Positions 16,903-23,567 of a stretch of DNA of 29,246 nucleotides are shown here, in pieces. The DNA is from JBOICV01 sp050740255 (GTDB lineage: Bacteria > Pseudomonadota > Gammaproteobacteria > Nevskiales > JBOICV01), in assembly GCA_050740255.1 (NCBI GenBank), contig JBOICV010000178.1:1-29246 (forward strand). Direction: 5' to 3'. The notes below the pieces were generated by a model that did not search any database, was not told where the DNA came from, and saw only the letters and a list, made by a program, of their open reading frames with translations. Each line of letters begins with the position of its first letter. Position 1 is the first letter of the stretch. Position numbers and translations under genes: made by a program.

Positions 16903-18128
16903 GTACTTTCTGCCGCCCGCGACTGCCGCGCCAGCAGTTGTATCGGGTGCAGTACCGGAATTGTCAGACCGTTTCGCTGCAGTCCGGCGCGCAGATGCAA
17001 GGTACACCCGACGTTGCTGCTGACCAAATAATCAGGCTTCAGCTCGTGCAAAGCCGCGATTTTTTTCTCCGCCAACTGGTCCGCGATCGCCGCTTCGCTT
17101 AGAAAATAACTGCCGGCGGCGCCGCAACACTGATTGTTCTCGGCTAACGCCAGCACTTCGAGCTGCGGGATGCGCTGCAGCAGGCGGTACGGCGCCGCGG
17201 TTTGACGCAATACATTGCGCAGCGTGCACGGGTCCTGAATCGCCGCGCGTGCTGCCAGAGGCGCAAGCTGAAGCTCAGCCGGCCAGACCGAATCCAGAAA
17301 CTGGCACAAACTCTGGACTTGCTCGGAAAATGGTCCTGCTTGTGGCAATACTAGAGCGTATTCGCGCAGGGTCGCGGTGCAACCCGAGGCGCTGCCAAGG
17401 ATGGCGTCAAACTTCCCAATGAACGCTTGGAGATTCCGCGCCGCCAACAGCTCCGCTGTGCGTGCATCGCCGTTATGCAGATGCAATGCGCCGCAGCAGG
17501 CTTGAGTGGGGGGCACCTGCACTTCATAGCCAAGACGCGTCAGCAAATAGATCGCGTCTTGCAAAACATCCTGTTCAGCGACCTCACTCACGCAGCCCGT
17601 GAACAGGGCAACACGGCCCCGTAACGCACCCGCCGGTAACGATTGCTGTGGCAGATCCCGTGGCCGGCGAAGCGGTGGCAGGTAGCCTGCAAGCCGCGCG
17701 AGCGGCCCGCGCCGAACGACGGCACGAAACAGCCGCAGAACGCCGAGCCGCTGATAAATCCACAACAGCCAATGCAGGCTGCGGCGCAGTACCGGATCGA
17801 CCGCCAAAGGCGCGAGCCAACGCAGCACACGTCGCCGCGCCGGCCGCTTCTCGTTCAGCAGTGCGCGTCCGGCGTCAATCAACTGGCCGTATGGCACCTC
17901 CGCCGGGCATACCGGCTCGCAGTTGCGGCAGGCGAGGCACTGGTCGAGATGCTGCTCCAGTCGCGGGGACGCCGCGAGCTGACCGGTGGCGAGCCCTTGC
18001 ATGAGTGCGATGCGGCCACGCGGCGATTCAGCTTCGTCCTGGGTCAGCCGGTAGGTCGGGCAGTGCGGCAGGCAGAGCCCGCATTTGACGCAGCGGTCGG
18101 CAAGTTCCAGCGGGAAAGAAAGGGACAA
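16899..18128 (-). CDS. GlcF-like (Fe-S)-binding protein with two CCG domains
   Basis: 409-aa iron-sulfur electron-transfer protein resembling the glycolate oxidase iron-sulfur subunit GlcF and other heterodisulfide-reductase-like subunits. Two [4Fe-4S] motifs are at the N terminus: Cys13/16/19/23 (CVKCGLCLPHCP) and Cys64/67/70/74 (CLACRNCEPVCP). Two cysteine-rich CCG domains follow, with QACCGALH (211-212) and NQCCGAAGSY (334-335). No GlcD or GlcE flavoprotein gene is beside it, so the partner is unknown. The only start after the upstream in-frame TGA is TTG at 18128. It is divergent from a [2Fe-2S] ferredoxin across a 43-bp gap, which suggests a shared redox role. Confidence 0.85.
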   Translation of the reverse strand: MSLSFPLELADRCVKCGLCLPHCPTYRLTQDEAESPRGRIALMQGLATGQLAASPRLEQHLDQCLACRNCEPVCPAEVPYGQLIDAGRALLNEKRPARRRVLRWLAPLAVDPVLRRSLHWLLWIYQRLGVLRLFRAVVRRGPLARLAGYLPPLRRPRDLPQQSLPAGALRGRVALFTGCVSEVAEQDVLQDAIYLLTRLGYEVQVPPTQACCGALHLHNGDARTAELLAARNLQAFIGKFDAILGSASGCTATLREYALVLPQAGPFSEQVQSLCQFLDSVWPAELQLAPLAARAAIQDPCTLRNVLRQTAAPYRLLQRIPQLEVLALAENNQCCGAAGSYFLSEAAIADQLAEKKIAALHELKPDYLVSSNVGCTLHLRAGLQRNGLTIPVLHPIQLLARQSRAAEST

Positions 18129-18154
18129 GGCAGCGGGACGTCAGCGGGCAGACA

Positions 18155-18163
18155 CTATAATAA
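18155..18163. promoter_or_regulatory. Overlapping divergent -10 boxes
   Basis: TATAAT (18156-18161) on the plus strand serves the ferredoxin gene, ending 10 nt before its ATG. The overlapping TATTAT on the minus strand (18162-18157) could serve the GlcF-like gene, 28 nt from its TTG. No clear -35 is visible for either, so this is a sequence-based suggestion. Confidence 0.4.
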
Positions 18164-18171
18164 CGTTCCCA

Positions 18172-18543
18172 ATGGCGGCTGATTTCCCCTTGCCTTATTA
18201 CCGGCATCACCTGTTTTTCTGCACCAATCAACGCACCGATGGCCGCGCCTGTTGTGCCGACAAGGATTCCGCGCGCCTGCGGGATTACTGCAAAAAGCAG
18301 GTCAAGGAGCGCGGCCTGGCCGGTCCCGGCAAGGTGCGGGTGAATACCGCCGGTTGCATGGACCGCTGCGAGCTGGGGCCGGTACTGGCGGTTTATCCGG
18401 AAGGCATCTGGTATAGCTACGTGGATGAAGCGGACCTGGACGAGATCATCCGAGAGCATGTGGAAAAAGGCCGGCCGGTGGTCCGGCTGCGCCTGCCGGA
18501 TGAACCAGCCAAGTCACAGAAAGACTTGCCAAAAACCCCCTGA
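18172..18543 (+). CDS. Thioredoxin-like [2Fe-2S] ferredoxin
   Basis: 123-aa protein of the thioredoxin-fold [2Fe-2S] ferredoxin family. Likely cluster cysteines are Cys17 (FFCTNQR), Cys27 or Cys28 (RACCAD), and Cys62 and Cys66 (GCMDRC). The following ELGPVLAVYPEGIWYSYV is the family's hallmark. The ATG at 18172 is chosen because upstream frame sequence overlaps the divergent gene and lacks homology. There is no Shine-Dalgarno, and TATAAT lies 10 nt upstream. It may carry electrons for the GlcF-like partner. The rplM promoter lies within its last codons. Confidence 0.88.
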   Translation: MAADFPLPYYRHHLFFCTNQRTDGRACCADKDSARLRDYCKKQVKERGLAGPGKVRVNTAGCMDRCELGPVLAVYPEGIWYSYVDEADLDEIIREHVEKGRPVVRLRLPDEPAKSQKDLPKTP

Positions 18544-18554
18544 TTCCGTACTAT
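18526..18554 (+). promoter_or_regulatory. rplM-rpsI promoter
   Basis: TTGCCA (18526-18531) and TACTAT (18549-18554) are separated by exactly 17 bases. This is the best sigma-70-like promoter in the window. Transcription would begin near 18561, giving a leader of about 64 nt that contains the hairpin at 18569-18591. Confidence 0.65.
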
Positions 18555-18568
18555 TCCGCGCCTTTCCA

Positions 18569-18600
18569 CGCGCCCCATTGCCTGGGGCGCGCCCGTTTTT
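18569..18600 (+). terminator. GC-rich hairpin with T-run in the rplM leader (terminator or attenuator)
   Basis: CGCGCCCCA (18569-18577) pairs perfectly with TGGGGCGCG (18583-18591) around a 5-base loop; TTTTT follows at 18596-18600. It could end transcripts from the ferredoxin gene. Because it lies inside the predicted rplM leader, it could also attenuate rplM or form the site for L13 autoregulation. The 4-base gap before the T-run makes it a less than ideal terminator. Confidence 0.55.
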
Positions 18601-18624
18601 GGGGACACGTTTACGGATATCGTC

Positions 18625-19059
18625 ATGAAGACCTATAGCGCCAAAGCCGGCCAGGTAAAAAGCGACTGGTTTGTGGTGGATGCCGCCGGCAAGACGCTCG
18701 GCCGCCTCGCCTCCCAGATCGCCATGCGCCTGCGCGGCAAGCACAAGCCTGAGTTCACCCCGCATATGGACACCGGCGACCACATCGTCGTGATCAATGC
18801 CGGCAAGATCAAGGTGACGGGCAAGAAACTGACCGACAAGGTTTATCATCGCTATACCGGCTACATCGGCAACATGCGCCACACCCCGCTCGGTAAATTG
18901 CTGCAAACCCACCCCGAGCGCGCTATTGAAATCGCGGTCAAAGGCATGCTGCCCAAGGGCCCGCTGGGTTACGCGATGTTCAGCAAGCTCAAGGTTTATG
19001 GCGGCGCGGAACATCCGCACAAAGCACAGCAGCCTCAGAACTGGGCGCTTGATCTTTAG
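18625..19059 (+). CDS. rplM: 50S ribosomal protein L13
   Basis: 144-aa early-assembly protein of the large subunit, binding 23S rRNA. Family sequence is clear throughout: WFVVDAAGKTLGRLAS, GDHIVVINAGKIKVTGKK, YHRYTGYIGNMR and the C-terminal LKVYGGAEHPHKAQQP. It is cotranscribed with rpsI, 65 nt downstream. The leader hairpin upstream may be regulatory. Confidence 0.98.
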   Translation: MKTYSAKAGQVKSDWFVVDAAGKTLGRLASQIAMRLRGKHKPEFTPHMDTGDHIVVINAGKIKVTGKKLTDKVYHRYTGYIGNMRHTPLGKLLQTHPERAIEIAVKGMLPKGPLGYAMFSKLKVYGGAEHPHKAQQPQNWALDL

Positions 19060-19079
19060 ATTACGTACCTGTAACAGAA

Positions 19080-19096
19080 CGCGACAGCCTGTCGCG
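19080..19096 (+). other. Hairpin between rplM and rpsI
   Basis: CGCGAC (19080-19085) and GTCGCG (19091-19096) form a perfect 6-bp stem with a 5-base loop in the intercistronic gap. No T-run follows, so it is more likely an RNA processing or stability element than a terminator. Confidence 0.4.
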
Positions 19097-19124
19097 GATT
19101 TCAAAACCAGCCGGATAGATAGCG

Positions 19125-19529
19125 ATGGCCAAGACGAAAGCAGTCCCCACCCACTACGGCACTGGCCGGCGCAAGACTGCGACCGCTCGCGTGTTTCTGA
19201 AACCCGGCAAGGGCCAGATTCTGATCAACCGCAAGTCGCTCGACGACTACTTCGGCCGCGAGACCTCGCGCATGATCGTGCGCCAGCCGCTGGAGCTGAC
19301 CGAATCGCTCATGCGCTTTGACATCAACGTGACGGTTGCCGGTGGCGGCCCCAGCGGCCAGGCCGGCGCGGTGCGCCACGGCATCACCCGCGCGCTGATG
19401 GAGTACGACGCCAGCCTGCGCCCTGCATTGCGCACCGCCGGTTTTGTGACGCGCGACGCACGCGAAGTGGAGCGCAAGAAAGTCGGCTTCCACAAAGCCC
19501 GCCGCGGCACCCAGTACAGCAAGCGCTAG
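19125..19529 (+). CDS. rpsI: 30S ribosomal protein S9
   Basis: 134-aa small-subunit protein whose basic C-terminal tail reaches the P-site tRNA. Visible hallmarks are YGTGRRKTATARVFLKPGKG, the central GGGPSGQAGAVRHGITRAL, and the C terminus RRGTQYSKR. The start ATG has only weak Shine-Dalgarno similarity. It is the second gene of the rplM-rpsI operon. Confidence 0.98.
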   Translation: MAKTKAVPTHYGTGRRKTATARVFLKPGKGQILINRKSLDDYFGRETSRMIVRQPLELTESLMRFDINVTVAGGGPSGQAGAVRHGITRALMEYDASLRPALRTAGFVTRDAREVERKKVGFHKARRGTQYSKR

Positions 19530-19563
19530 TTTTTCTTGGCGCGCGAAGGCACGCCGTAGAAAA

Positions 19564-19600
19564 ACTTGCGTCCCGGCGAAAGCCGGGGCCCAGATGCGTA
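19564..19600. repeat. Short palindromic intergenic repeat
   Basis: CCCGGC (19572-19577) pairs with GCCGGG (19582-19587) over a GAAA tetraloop, followed by GCCCAGATGC. This GC-rich hairpin style is a common dispersed bacterial repeat. It occupies the gap between rpsI and the tRNA gene. The TACAAT at 19612-19617 just after it may be the tRNA promoter -10. Confidence 0.5.
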
Positions 19601-19626
19601 GTCCTGTGCCTTACAATTTCTACTGT

Positions 19627-19700
19627 TGGGAGATCGTCTAATGGTAGGACAACAGTCTCTGACACTGTTTATCTAGGTTCGAGTCCTAGTCTCCCAGCCA
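19627..19700 (+). tRNA. tRNA-Gln (anticodon CUG)
   Basis: A full cloverleaf folds by eye. The acceptor TGGGAGA pairs with TCTCCCA. The D stem is GTC/GAC and the anticodon stem ACAGT/ACTGT. The 7-base loop CTCTGAC gives anticodon CUG (codon CAG). The T stem is CTAGG/CCTAG with loop TTCGAGT. The discriminator base is G, and the CCA end is encoded. The weak U-A first acceptor pair is typical of tRNA-Gln. Confidence 0.96.
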
Positions 19701-19723
19701 AATAGCAAAACGAAAATATCTGT

Positions 19724-20431
19724 TCAACGGGACTGCTGAGGGGCTGTGTCCGTCTGCGCCATATTGGTTTTGGCGTCACAGCGCAGGTAGCGCGAAGAAT
19801 TAAGCCAGGCGGTATCCGGGTAGTAGACAAAAAGGTAGTTGCCGCCCTTAAGCTTATCTATCAGTGGCCGCGCGACTTCTTGCCGTACCGCAGGACAACC
19901 GTAGCTGCGCCCGATGCGCCCCACTTTTTTGGCGAAATCCTCGCTCACATAGTCGGCACCGTGAATCACGATCGCGCGGTCCAGCGCATTCTGGTTGATG
20001 CCGGCTTCGAGACCTTCGAGGCGTAGCGAGTAGCCGTTATTGCCGTCGTATGACCGGAGGGTGCGGTACAGACCGAGGCTGGACTGGTAGCTCTGCGCCT
20101 TATCCGAGAAGGAAACCGCGTAGTTGTCCCCGGAATTGCGGCCGTGCGCCACCAGCTCCTTGAACAGCAATTTTCGGCTGTCCAGATCGAAGATCCACAT
20201 ACGTGCTTCGGTGGACGGCCGGGAATAATCGATGACGGCTAAACGCGTTGCATGTTGCTCGCCGGATTTCTGGGCGCAGTTCATCGCCTCGACTGCAAGA
20301 CGGATAACAGCAGGATCAGCTTTGGGCGCAACTTGCGCCAGCGACTGCCACAGCGGGGACTCAGCCCGTACCGAAGCCGTCCCAGCCGCCAACAAATGAA
20401 TGCCTAACGCGTAAGCCGTTGATTTAAGCAG
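19724..20431 (-). CDS. Murein L,D-transpeptidase-family protein (YkuD-like), probable CTG start
   Basis: Secreted cell-wall enzyme of the L,D-transpeptidase catalytic-domain family. The core has VIHGADYV and the catalytic Cys motif IGRSYGCPAVR. The C terminus contains GNYLFVYYP. An ATG is missing: the first in-frame TTG (20395) would start inside the signal peptide. Upstream codons are open and give a good signal sequence (LLKSTAYALGIHLLAAG, ending in ASVRA). They begin at a CTG (20431) preceded 7 nt upstream by AGAGGG and by TACAAT at 20460-20455. From CTG the product is 235 aa. Its stop lies 24 nt from the tRNA. It sits head-to-head with the remnant of another L,D-transpeptidase. Confidence 0.75.
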   Translation of the reverse strand: MLKSTAYALGIHLLAAGTASVRAESPLWQSLAQVAPKADPAVIRLAVEAMNCAQKSGEQHATRLAVIDYSRPSTEARMWIFDLDSRKLLFKELVAHGRNSGDNYAVSFSDKAQSYQSSLGLYRTLRSYDGNNGYSLRLEGLEAGINQNALDRAIVIHGADYVSEDFAKKVGRIGRSYGCPAVRQEVARPLIDKLKGGNYLFVYYPDTAWLNSSRYLRCDAKTNMAQTDTAPQQSR

Positions 20432-20437
20432 GCAAAA

Positions 20438-20460
20438 TCCCTCTTTCCGCGCGTATTGTA
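20438..20460 (-). promoter_or_regulatory. -10 box and ribosome binding site for the L,D-transpeptidase
   Basis: On the minus strand TACAAT (20460-20455) is followed by AAAGAGGGA (20446-20438), and the CTG codon follows 6 nt later. The ordered -10, leader and Shine-Dalgarno support a start at CTG rather than at the downstream TTG. No clear -35 is visible. Confidence 0.45.
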
Positions 20461-20616
20461 TGCGATCGTGCGCAATACGAGGTCCGCTTGCCGCAACCGG
20501 TGCCGATCCTACTGGCCTACTGGACTGTGAACTTGCACGAGGATGGCCGCATCGCCTACAAGCCTGACGTGTATGGGCTCGATGCGCCTACGCTGCAAGC
20601 CTTGGACTCCGCGTAA
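20461..20616 (+). pseudogene. 3' remnant of an LdtD/YcbB-type L,D-transpeptidase
   Basis: The plus frame from 20461 encodes about 51 residues ending at TAA 20614-20616. The segments LPQPVPILLAYWTV, HEDGRIAYKPDVYGLD and PTLQALDSA match the C-terminal end of YcbB/LdtD-like transpeptidases, which typically read like 'PVYLVYWTAW..DDG.V.F..DIYGYD'. The rest of the gene, including the catalytic Cys region, is absent. Upstream the frame meets TAA at 20425-20427 within the divergent L,D-transpeptidase gene. A deletion or rearrangement removed the 5' part. The stretch 20617-20815 after it shows no gene. Confidence 0.65.
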
Positions 20617-20815
20617 GCCGAGAGCGACAGATGCGCCTGTCCCATAAAATCAAGCAGCTGTCCGACCGTATCATGTCCGGGCCTGATCACAATCCCTAGC
20701 ATCGCGCTGGCGGTGATGGCGACCGCCGCATTCGGCCGACGTTGCTTTGCGCGACGTGGTTTAATCGCAACGAAATTTGACCGGAAACTCGGGAGGGCAC
20801 TTGGGAGCAGGGGGA

Positions 20816-21271
20816 ATGGATCTTGCGCTTGCAAAGCAGGCGCTGGAAACCGGTATCAAGTTCGTCGCCAATAGCGGCTTGCGGGTGGTGGAGCTGCGGC
20901 GCGGCTATGTGAAGTGCCTGATGCCCTTCGCCGGCAACGGCAACCATATCGGCACCATGTACGCGGGTTCGCTGTTCACGGTGGCGGAGATTCCGGGTGG
21001 CGCGCTCTTTCTGTCGAGCTTCGATGTCACGCGTTATGTTCCCATCGTCAAGGAGATGACGATGCGGTTCCTGAAGCCGGCCAAGGGCGATGTAACCGTC
21101 GAAATTGCGCTGGATGACGTTCGTATAGCAGCGATAGCGGCCGAAGCCGATGAAAAAGGCAAGGCGGAGTTCGTGCTGGATGGCGAACTCAAGACCGCCG
21201 ACGGCACGGTGGTGGCGATGAGCCACGGCGTCTATCAGCTACGCTCGACGCAACCGATACGTAAAGCCTAG
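20816..21271 (+). CDS. Hotdog-fold thioesterase (YiiD C-terminal domain-like)
   Basis: 151-aa cytoplasmic protein resembling the YiiD C-terminal or PaaI-like thioesterase family, which hydrolyses acyl-CoA or acyl-ACP thioesters. The hotdog helix region is NHIGTMYAGSLFTVAEIPGGAL. A typical strand pair EMTMRFLKPAKGDVTVEIAL follows. The ATG is preceded by an AGGGGGA box. A TTG at 20801 with GGGAGGG just upstream is an alternative start adding five residues. It stands alone; the next gene converges. The substrate is unknown. Confidence 0.8.
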   Translation: MDLALAKQALETGIKFVANSGLRVVELRRGYVKCLMPFAGNGNHIGTMYAGSLFTVAEIPGGALFLSSFDVTRYVPIVKEMTMRFLKPAKGDVTVEIALDDVRIAAIAAEADEKGKAEFVLDGELKTADGTVVAMSHGVYQLRSTQPIRKA

Positions 21272-21299
21272 AAACGAGTCCACAGATCGGCCAATACCG

Positions 21300-21836
21300 C
21301 TAGCTACCGGCGATCGGCAAATTCCGGCTGAGCATCGTCAAGAGCCGATGCTTGGTCGGAATCACCCATTGCTCCTTGAGCTTGGCGGATAACAGCCCTG
21401 CCGCTTCAAGTTCGTCGCACAAATGCATTTGATGGGCGAGATCGAACAAATCGAGCTGGTAAGTGAATAGTCCATCATCGCCCACCGTGATGAAGGAAAC
21501 ACCTGGCGTCTGGTAGTGGCTGCCGTCGGGCCGCCGGCCCGGTCCGCGGTTCCACCAGTGCGTGATGATTTGATTGCCATGCGTGGTGTAGCGCTCGATC
21601 GGGAAACTCCAGCCCTCCCAGCCGACCATCATGTCGCGGCCATAGTGGGTGGCGCGGATCTCGTCGCGGTTGCGGGCATGGACCCGCAGGGTGCCGGCGT
21701 ACTCACAGAGATACTCGCAGTTCTGCGCGTAAAACTCGTCGGCGATCCAGCCCCATTCATTGCGCCGGGCCGCCTCAGTGAACGCAGCCGTCAGGGCGGC
21801 AGCTTTGGCTTCGATCTGATCAGGTGCAAGCGGCAT
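21300..21836 (-). CDS. SnoaL-like (NTF2-fold) protein
   Basis: 178-aa protein of the NTF2/SnoaL-like superfamily, whose members include isomerases, cyclases and hydratases on small lipophilic molecules. The family pattern is visible in ADEFYAQNCEYLCEYAGTLR, DEIRATHYGRDMMVGWEGW and IITHWWNRGPGRRPDGSHY. The ATG at 21836 is chosen because AAAGGA lies 9 nt upstream and homologues begin with a similar MxLxPDQIEAKAA. An ATG at 21857 overlapping the upstream gene's stop (ATGA) would add seven residues. Reaction unknown. Confidence 0.75.
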   Translation of the reverse strand: MPLAPDQIEAKAAALTAAFTEAARRNEWGWIADEFYAQNCEYLCEYAGTLRVHARNRDEIRATHYGRDMMVGWEGWSFPIERYTTHGNQIITHWWNRGPGRRPDGSHYQTPGVSFITVGDDGLFTYQLDLFDLAHQMHLCDELEAAGLLSAKLKEQWVIPTKHRLLTMLSRNLPIAGS

Positions 21837-21853
21837 GGCGGATTTTCCTTTGT

Positions 21854-22207
21854 TCATCTTTTTTGGCGTGGTTCCCAGGTCTTGTCGCACCAGCGGAGTT
21901 TCCGTCGGCGGCTGACTTGTTTGAGCGCCCATTCATATTGATAAGCGCGGACTTTAGTCATGCAGCGCCGAATACGCAGCATGCGCACACCGCGGCGGGC
22001 GCGGGTGTAGCCGCAGCCGCCGGTCTGATGCTCAGCCAGGCGACGCCTGGGATCCTTGGTGACGCCGGTATACAAGGAACCATCGTCGCATTCAAGGACA
22101 TATACGTACCAGCAGTCGGCCAGAATAATCTCCCGCGCGTTTACCCGATTATGACGCGAACAACGCCGGCCAGATTGCTTCGTCGCTGGCGCTCCTCGCA
22201 ATGACAC
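21854..22207 (-). CDS. Small GIY-YIG nuclease-domain protein
   Basis: About 85-117 aa with a GIY-YIG domain: WYVYVLECDDGSLYTGVTKD, then PRRRLAEHQTGG and a Glu-containing helix YEWALKQVSRRRKLRW. Such UvrC-like or UPF0213-type proteins are widespread, and their function is usually unknown. The only standard starts (GTG 22207, TTG 22201) lie inside a dispersed repeat, and the first roughly 12 codons are repeat-derived (SLRGAPATKQS). The true start may be a non-standard codon nearer the domain. Its stop overlaps a possible start of the SnoaL-like gene. Confidence 0.7.
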   Translation of the reverse strand: MSLRGAPATKQSGRRCSRHNRVNAREIILADCWYVYVLECDDGSLYTGVTKDPRRRLAEHQTGGCGYTRARRGVRMLRIRRCMTKVRAYQYEWALKQVSRRRKLRWCDKTWEPRQKR

Positions 22208-22268
22208 TCCCTTCGATACGCTCAGGACAAACTTGTCATCGCGAGGGCACTTGTACCCGCGGCGATCT
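22173..22268. repeat. Inverted pair of dispersed repeats (REPIN-like)
   Basis: The minus-strand copy (22205-22173) reads GTCATTGCGAGG...GCAATCT. The plus-strand copy (22235-22268) reads GTCATCGCGAGG...GCGATCT. The two face each other across a 29-bp spacer that itself holds CCCTTCGATACGCTCAGG, another commonly dispersed bacterial motif. Inverted pairs of REP-like sequences are usual for REPINs. No gene is seen from 22208 to 22388. Confidence 0.6.
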
Positions 22269-22388
22269 CGTCTTTGGTAGAGCTAAGACGCCACTCGAGA
22301 AGCGCGTCAATGCGAGCCTACAGAACCGGTAAGATCGGAACAAGGTCTCAAGACTCGACTCATCCTTTTGACTTAAGGAAGCATCCGC

Positions 22389-23534
22389 ATGAAATACACG
22401 GAAGCCGTCAAAAAAATTCTCGCCGGTATGGCGCTGGTTCTATTCGCCGGCATGGCTGGCGCCGCGCCGGCCCCGCGCTCGCCGACGCCGGACTCCATTG
22501 ACGCGCCGTTTCGGATGACCACGGTCGCCAAGGGCCTGGAGCATCCCTGGGGTCTCGTGTTCCTGCCGGACGGCCGGATGTTGGTGACCGAGCGCCCCGG
22601 GCGCTTGCGCATCATCGGGAAGAACGGAGCGATATCGGAGCCGTTGTCGGGCGCACCGAAGGTGTATGCCAGCGGCCAGGGCGGATTGCTGGATGTGGCG
22701 CTGTCGCCGGATTTTTCGAAAGACAAATTGGTATACCTGTCGTATGCCGAGCCCGGTAAAGGTGGCGCCGGCACCGCCGTGGCGCGCGCACGGCTGGCTG
22801 AACAGAAACTGGAACGGCTCGAAGTGATCTGGCGACAGACGCCCAAGGTGCAGGGGCCTAACCACTGGGGTTCACGCCTGACCTTCGCCGGCGACGGGAC
22901 GTTATTCATCACCACCGGCGACCGCTACAAGCTCAAGGAACTGGCACAGGACCTTTCAACCACCATCGGCAAGGTCGTCAGACTCAACGCGGACGGCTCG
23001 ATTCCCAAAGACAACCCCTTGGTCGGCCGCAAAGGCGTGCTTCCGGAAATCTGGTCCTACGGCCACCGGAATATTCAGGCGGCAGCGCTGGAACCCGGAA
23101 CGAATCGGCTCTGGACGGTGATGCACGGCGCGCGCGGTGGCGATGAGCTGGATCAACCGCAGGCCGGTCGCAACTACGGCTGGCCGGTGATTACCTATGG
23201 GCGCGACTATACGGGTTTCAAGATCGGCGAGGGCACCGAGAAGGAAGGCATGGAGCAGCCGGTTTATTACTGGGACCCGGTGATCGCGCCTTCCGGCGCG
23301 CTGTTCTACACCGGTGACCAGTTTCCCGCGTGGAAGGGCGATCTCTTCGTCGGCTCACTCAATCCGGGCCTGCTGGTGCGCCTGCGTCTGCGAGACAACC
23401 GCGTCGCGCTTGAGGAACGCTATCTCGGCGAGTTGGGCGAACGCATACGCGACGTAGTGCAGGGACCGGAGGGATTTATTTATCTGCTCACCGACAGTGC
23501 GGATGGCCGAATTCTCAGGCTTACACCACGCTGA
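22389..23534 (+). CDS. PQQ-dependent aldose sugar dehydrogenase (YliI/Asd-like)
   Basis: Periplasmic six-bladed propeller enzyme, 381 aa, that oxidises aldose sugars using pyrroloquinoline quinone. The signal peptide is about residues 1-25 (KKILAGMALVLFAGMAGAAPA). Family blocks include LEHPWGLVFLPDGRMLVTER, NHWGSRLTFAGDGTLFITTGDR, EIWSYGHRNIQ and NYGWPVITYGRDY. AAGGA lies 9 nt before the ATG. It is convergent with the TetR gene and lies beside the lipoprotein operon that may act on sugars. No PQQ synthesis genes are in the window. Confidence 0.88.
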   Translation: MKYTEAVKKILAGMALVLFAGMAGAAPAPRSPTPDSIDAPFRMTTVAKGLEHPWGLVFLPDGRMLVTERPGRLRIIGKNGAISEPLSGAPKVYASGQGGLLDVALSPDFSKDKLVYLSYAEPGKGGAGTAVARARLAEQKLERLEVIWRQTPKVQGPNHWGSRLTFAGDGTLFITTGDRYKLKELAQDLSTTIGKVVRLNADGSIPKDNPLVGRKGVLPEIWSYGHRNIQAAALEPGTNRLWTVMHGARGGDELDQPQAGRNYGWPVITYGRDYTGFKIGEGTEKEGMEQPVYYWDPVIAPSGALFYTGDQFPAWKGDLFVGSLNPGLLVRLRLRDNRVALEERYLGELGERIRDVVQGPEGFIYLLTDSADGRILRLTPR

Positions 23535-23567
23535 ATTTGCTTGTTCCGAACCGATGTTGGAGCGACC

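Noticed and set aside
19627..19723. tRNA-Gln as an integration site for a mobile island
   Set aside because: No integrase and no repeat of the tRNA 3' end were seen in the following genes.
20556..20834. Minus-strand open frame of 92 codons in the gap before the thioesterase
   Set aside because: It overlaps the ldtD remnant and the thioesterase start, has no recognisable domain or start signal, and looks like chance in GC-rich DNA.
22173..22268. CRISPR array
   Set aside because: There are only two facing, not direct, copies with a single spacer, and no cas genes are present.
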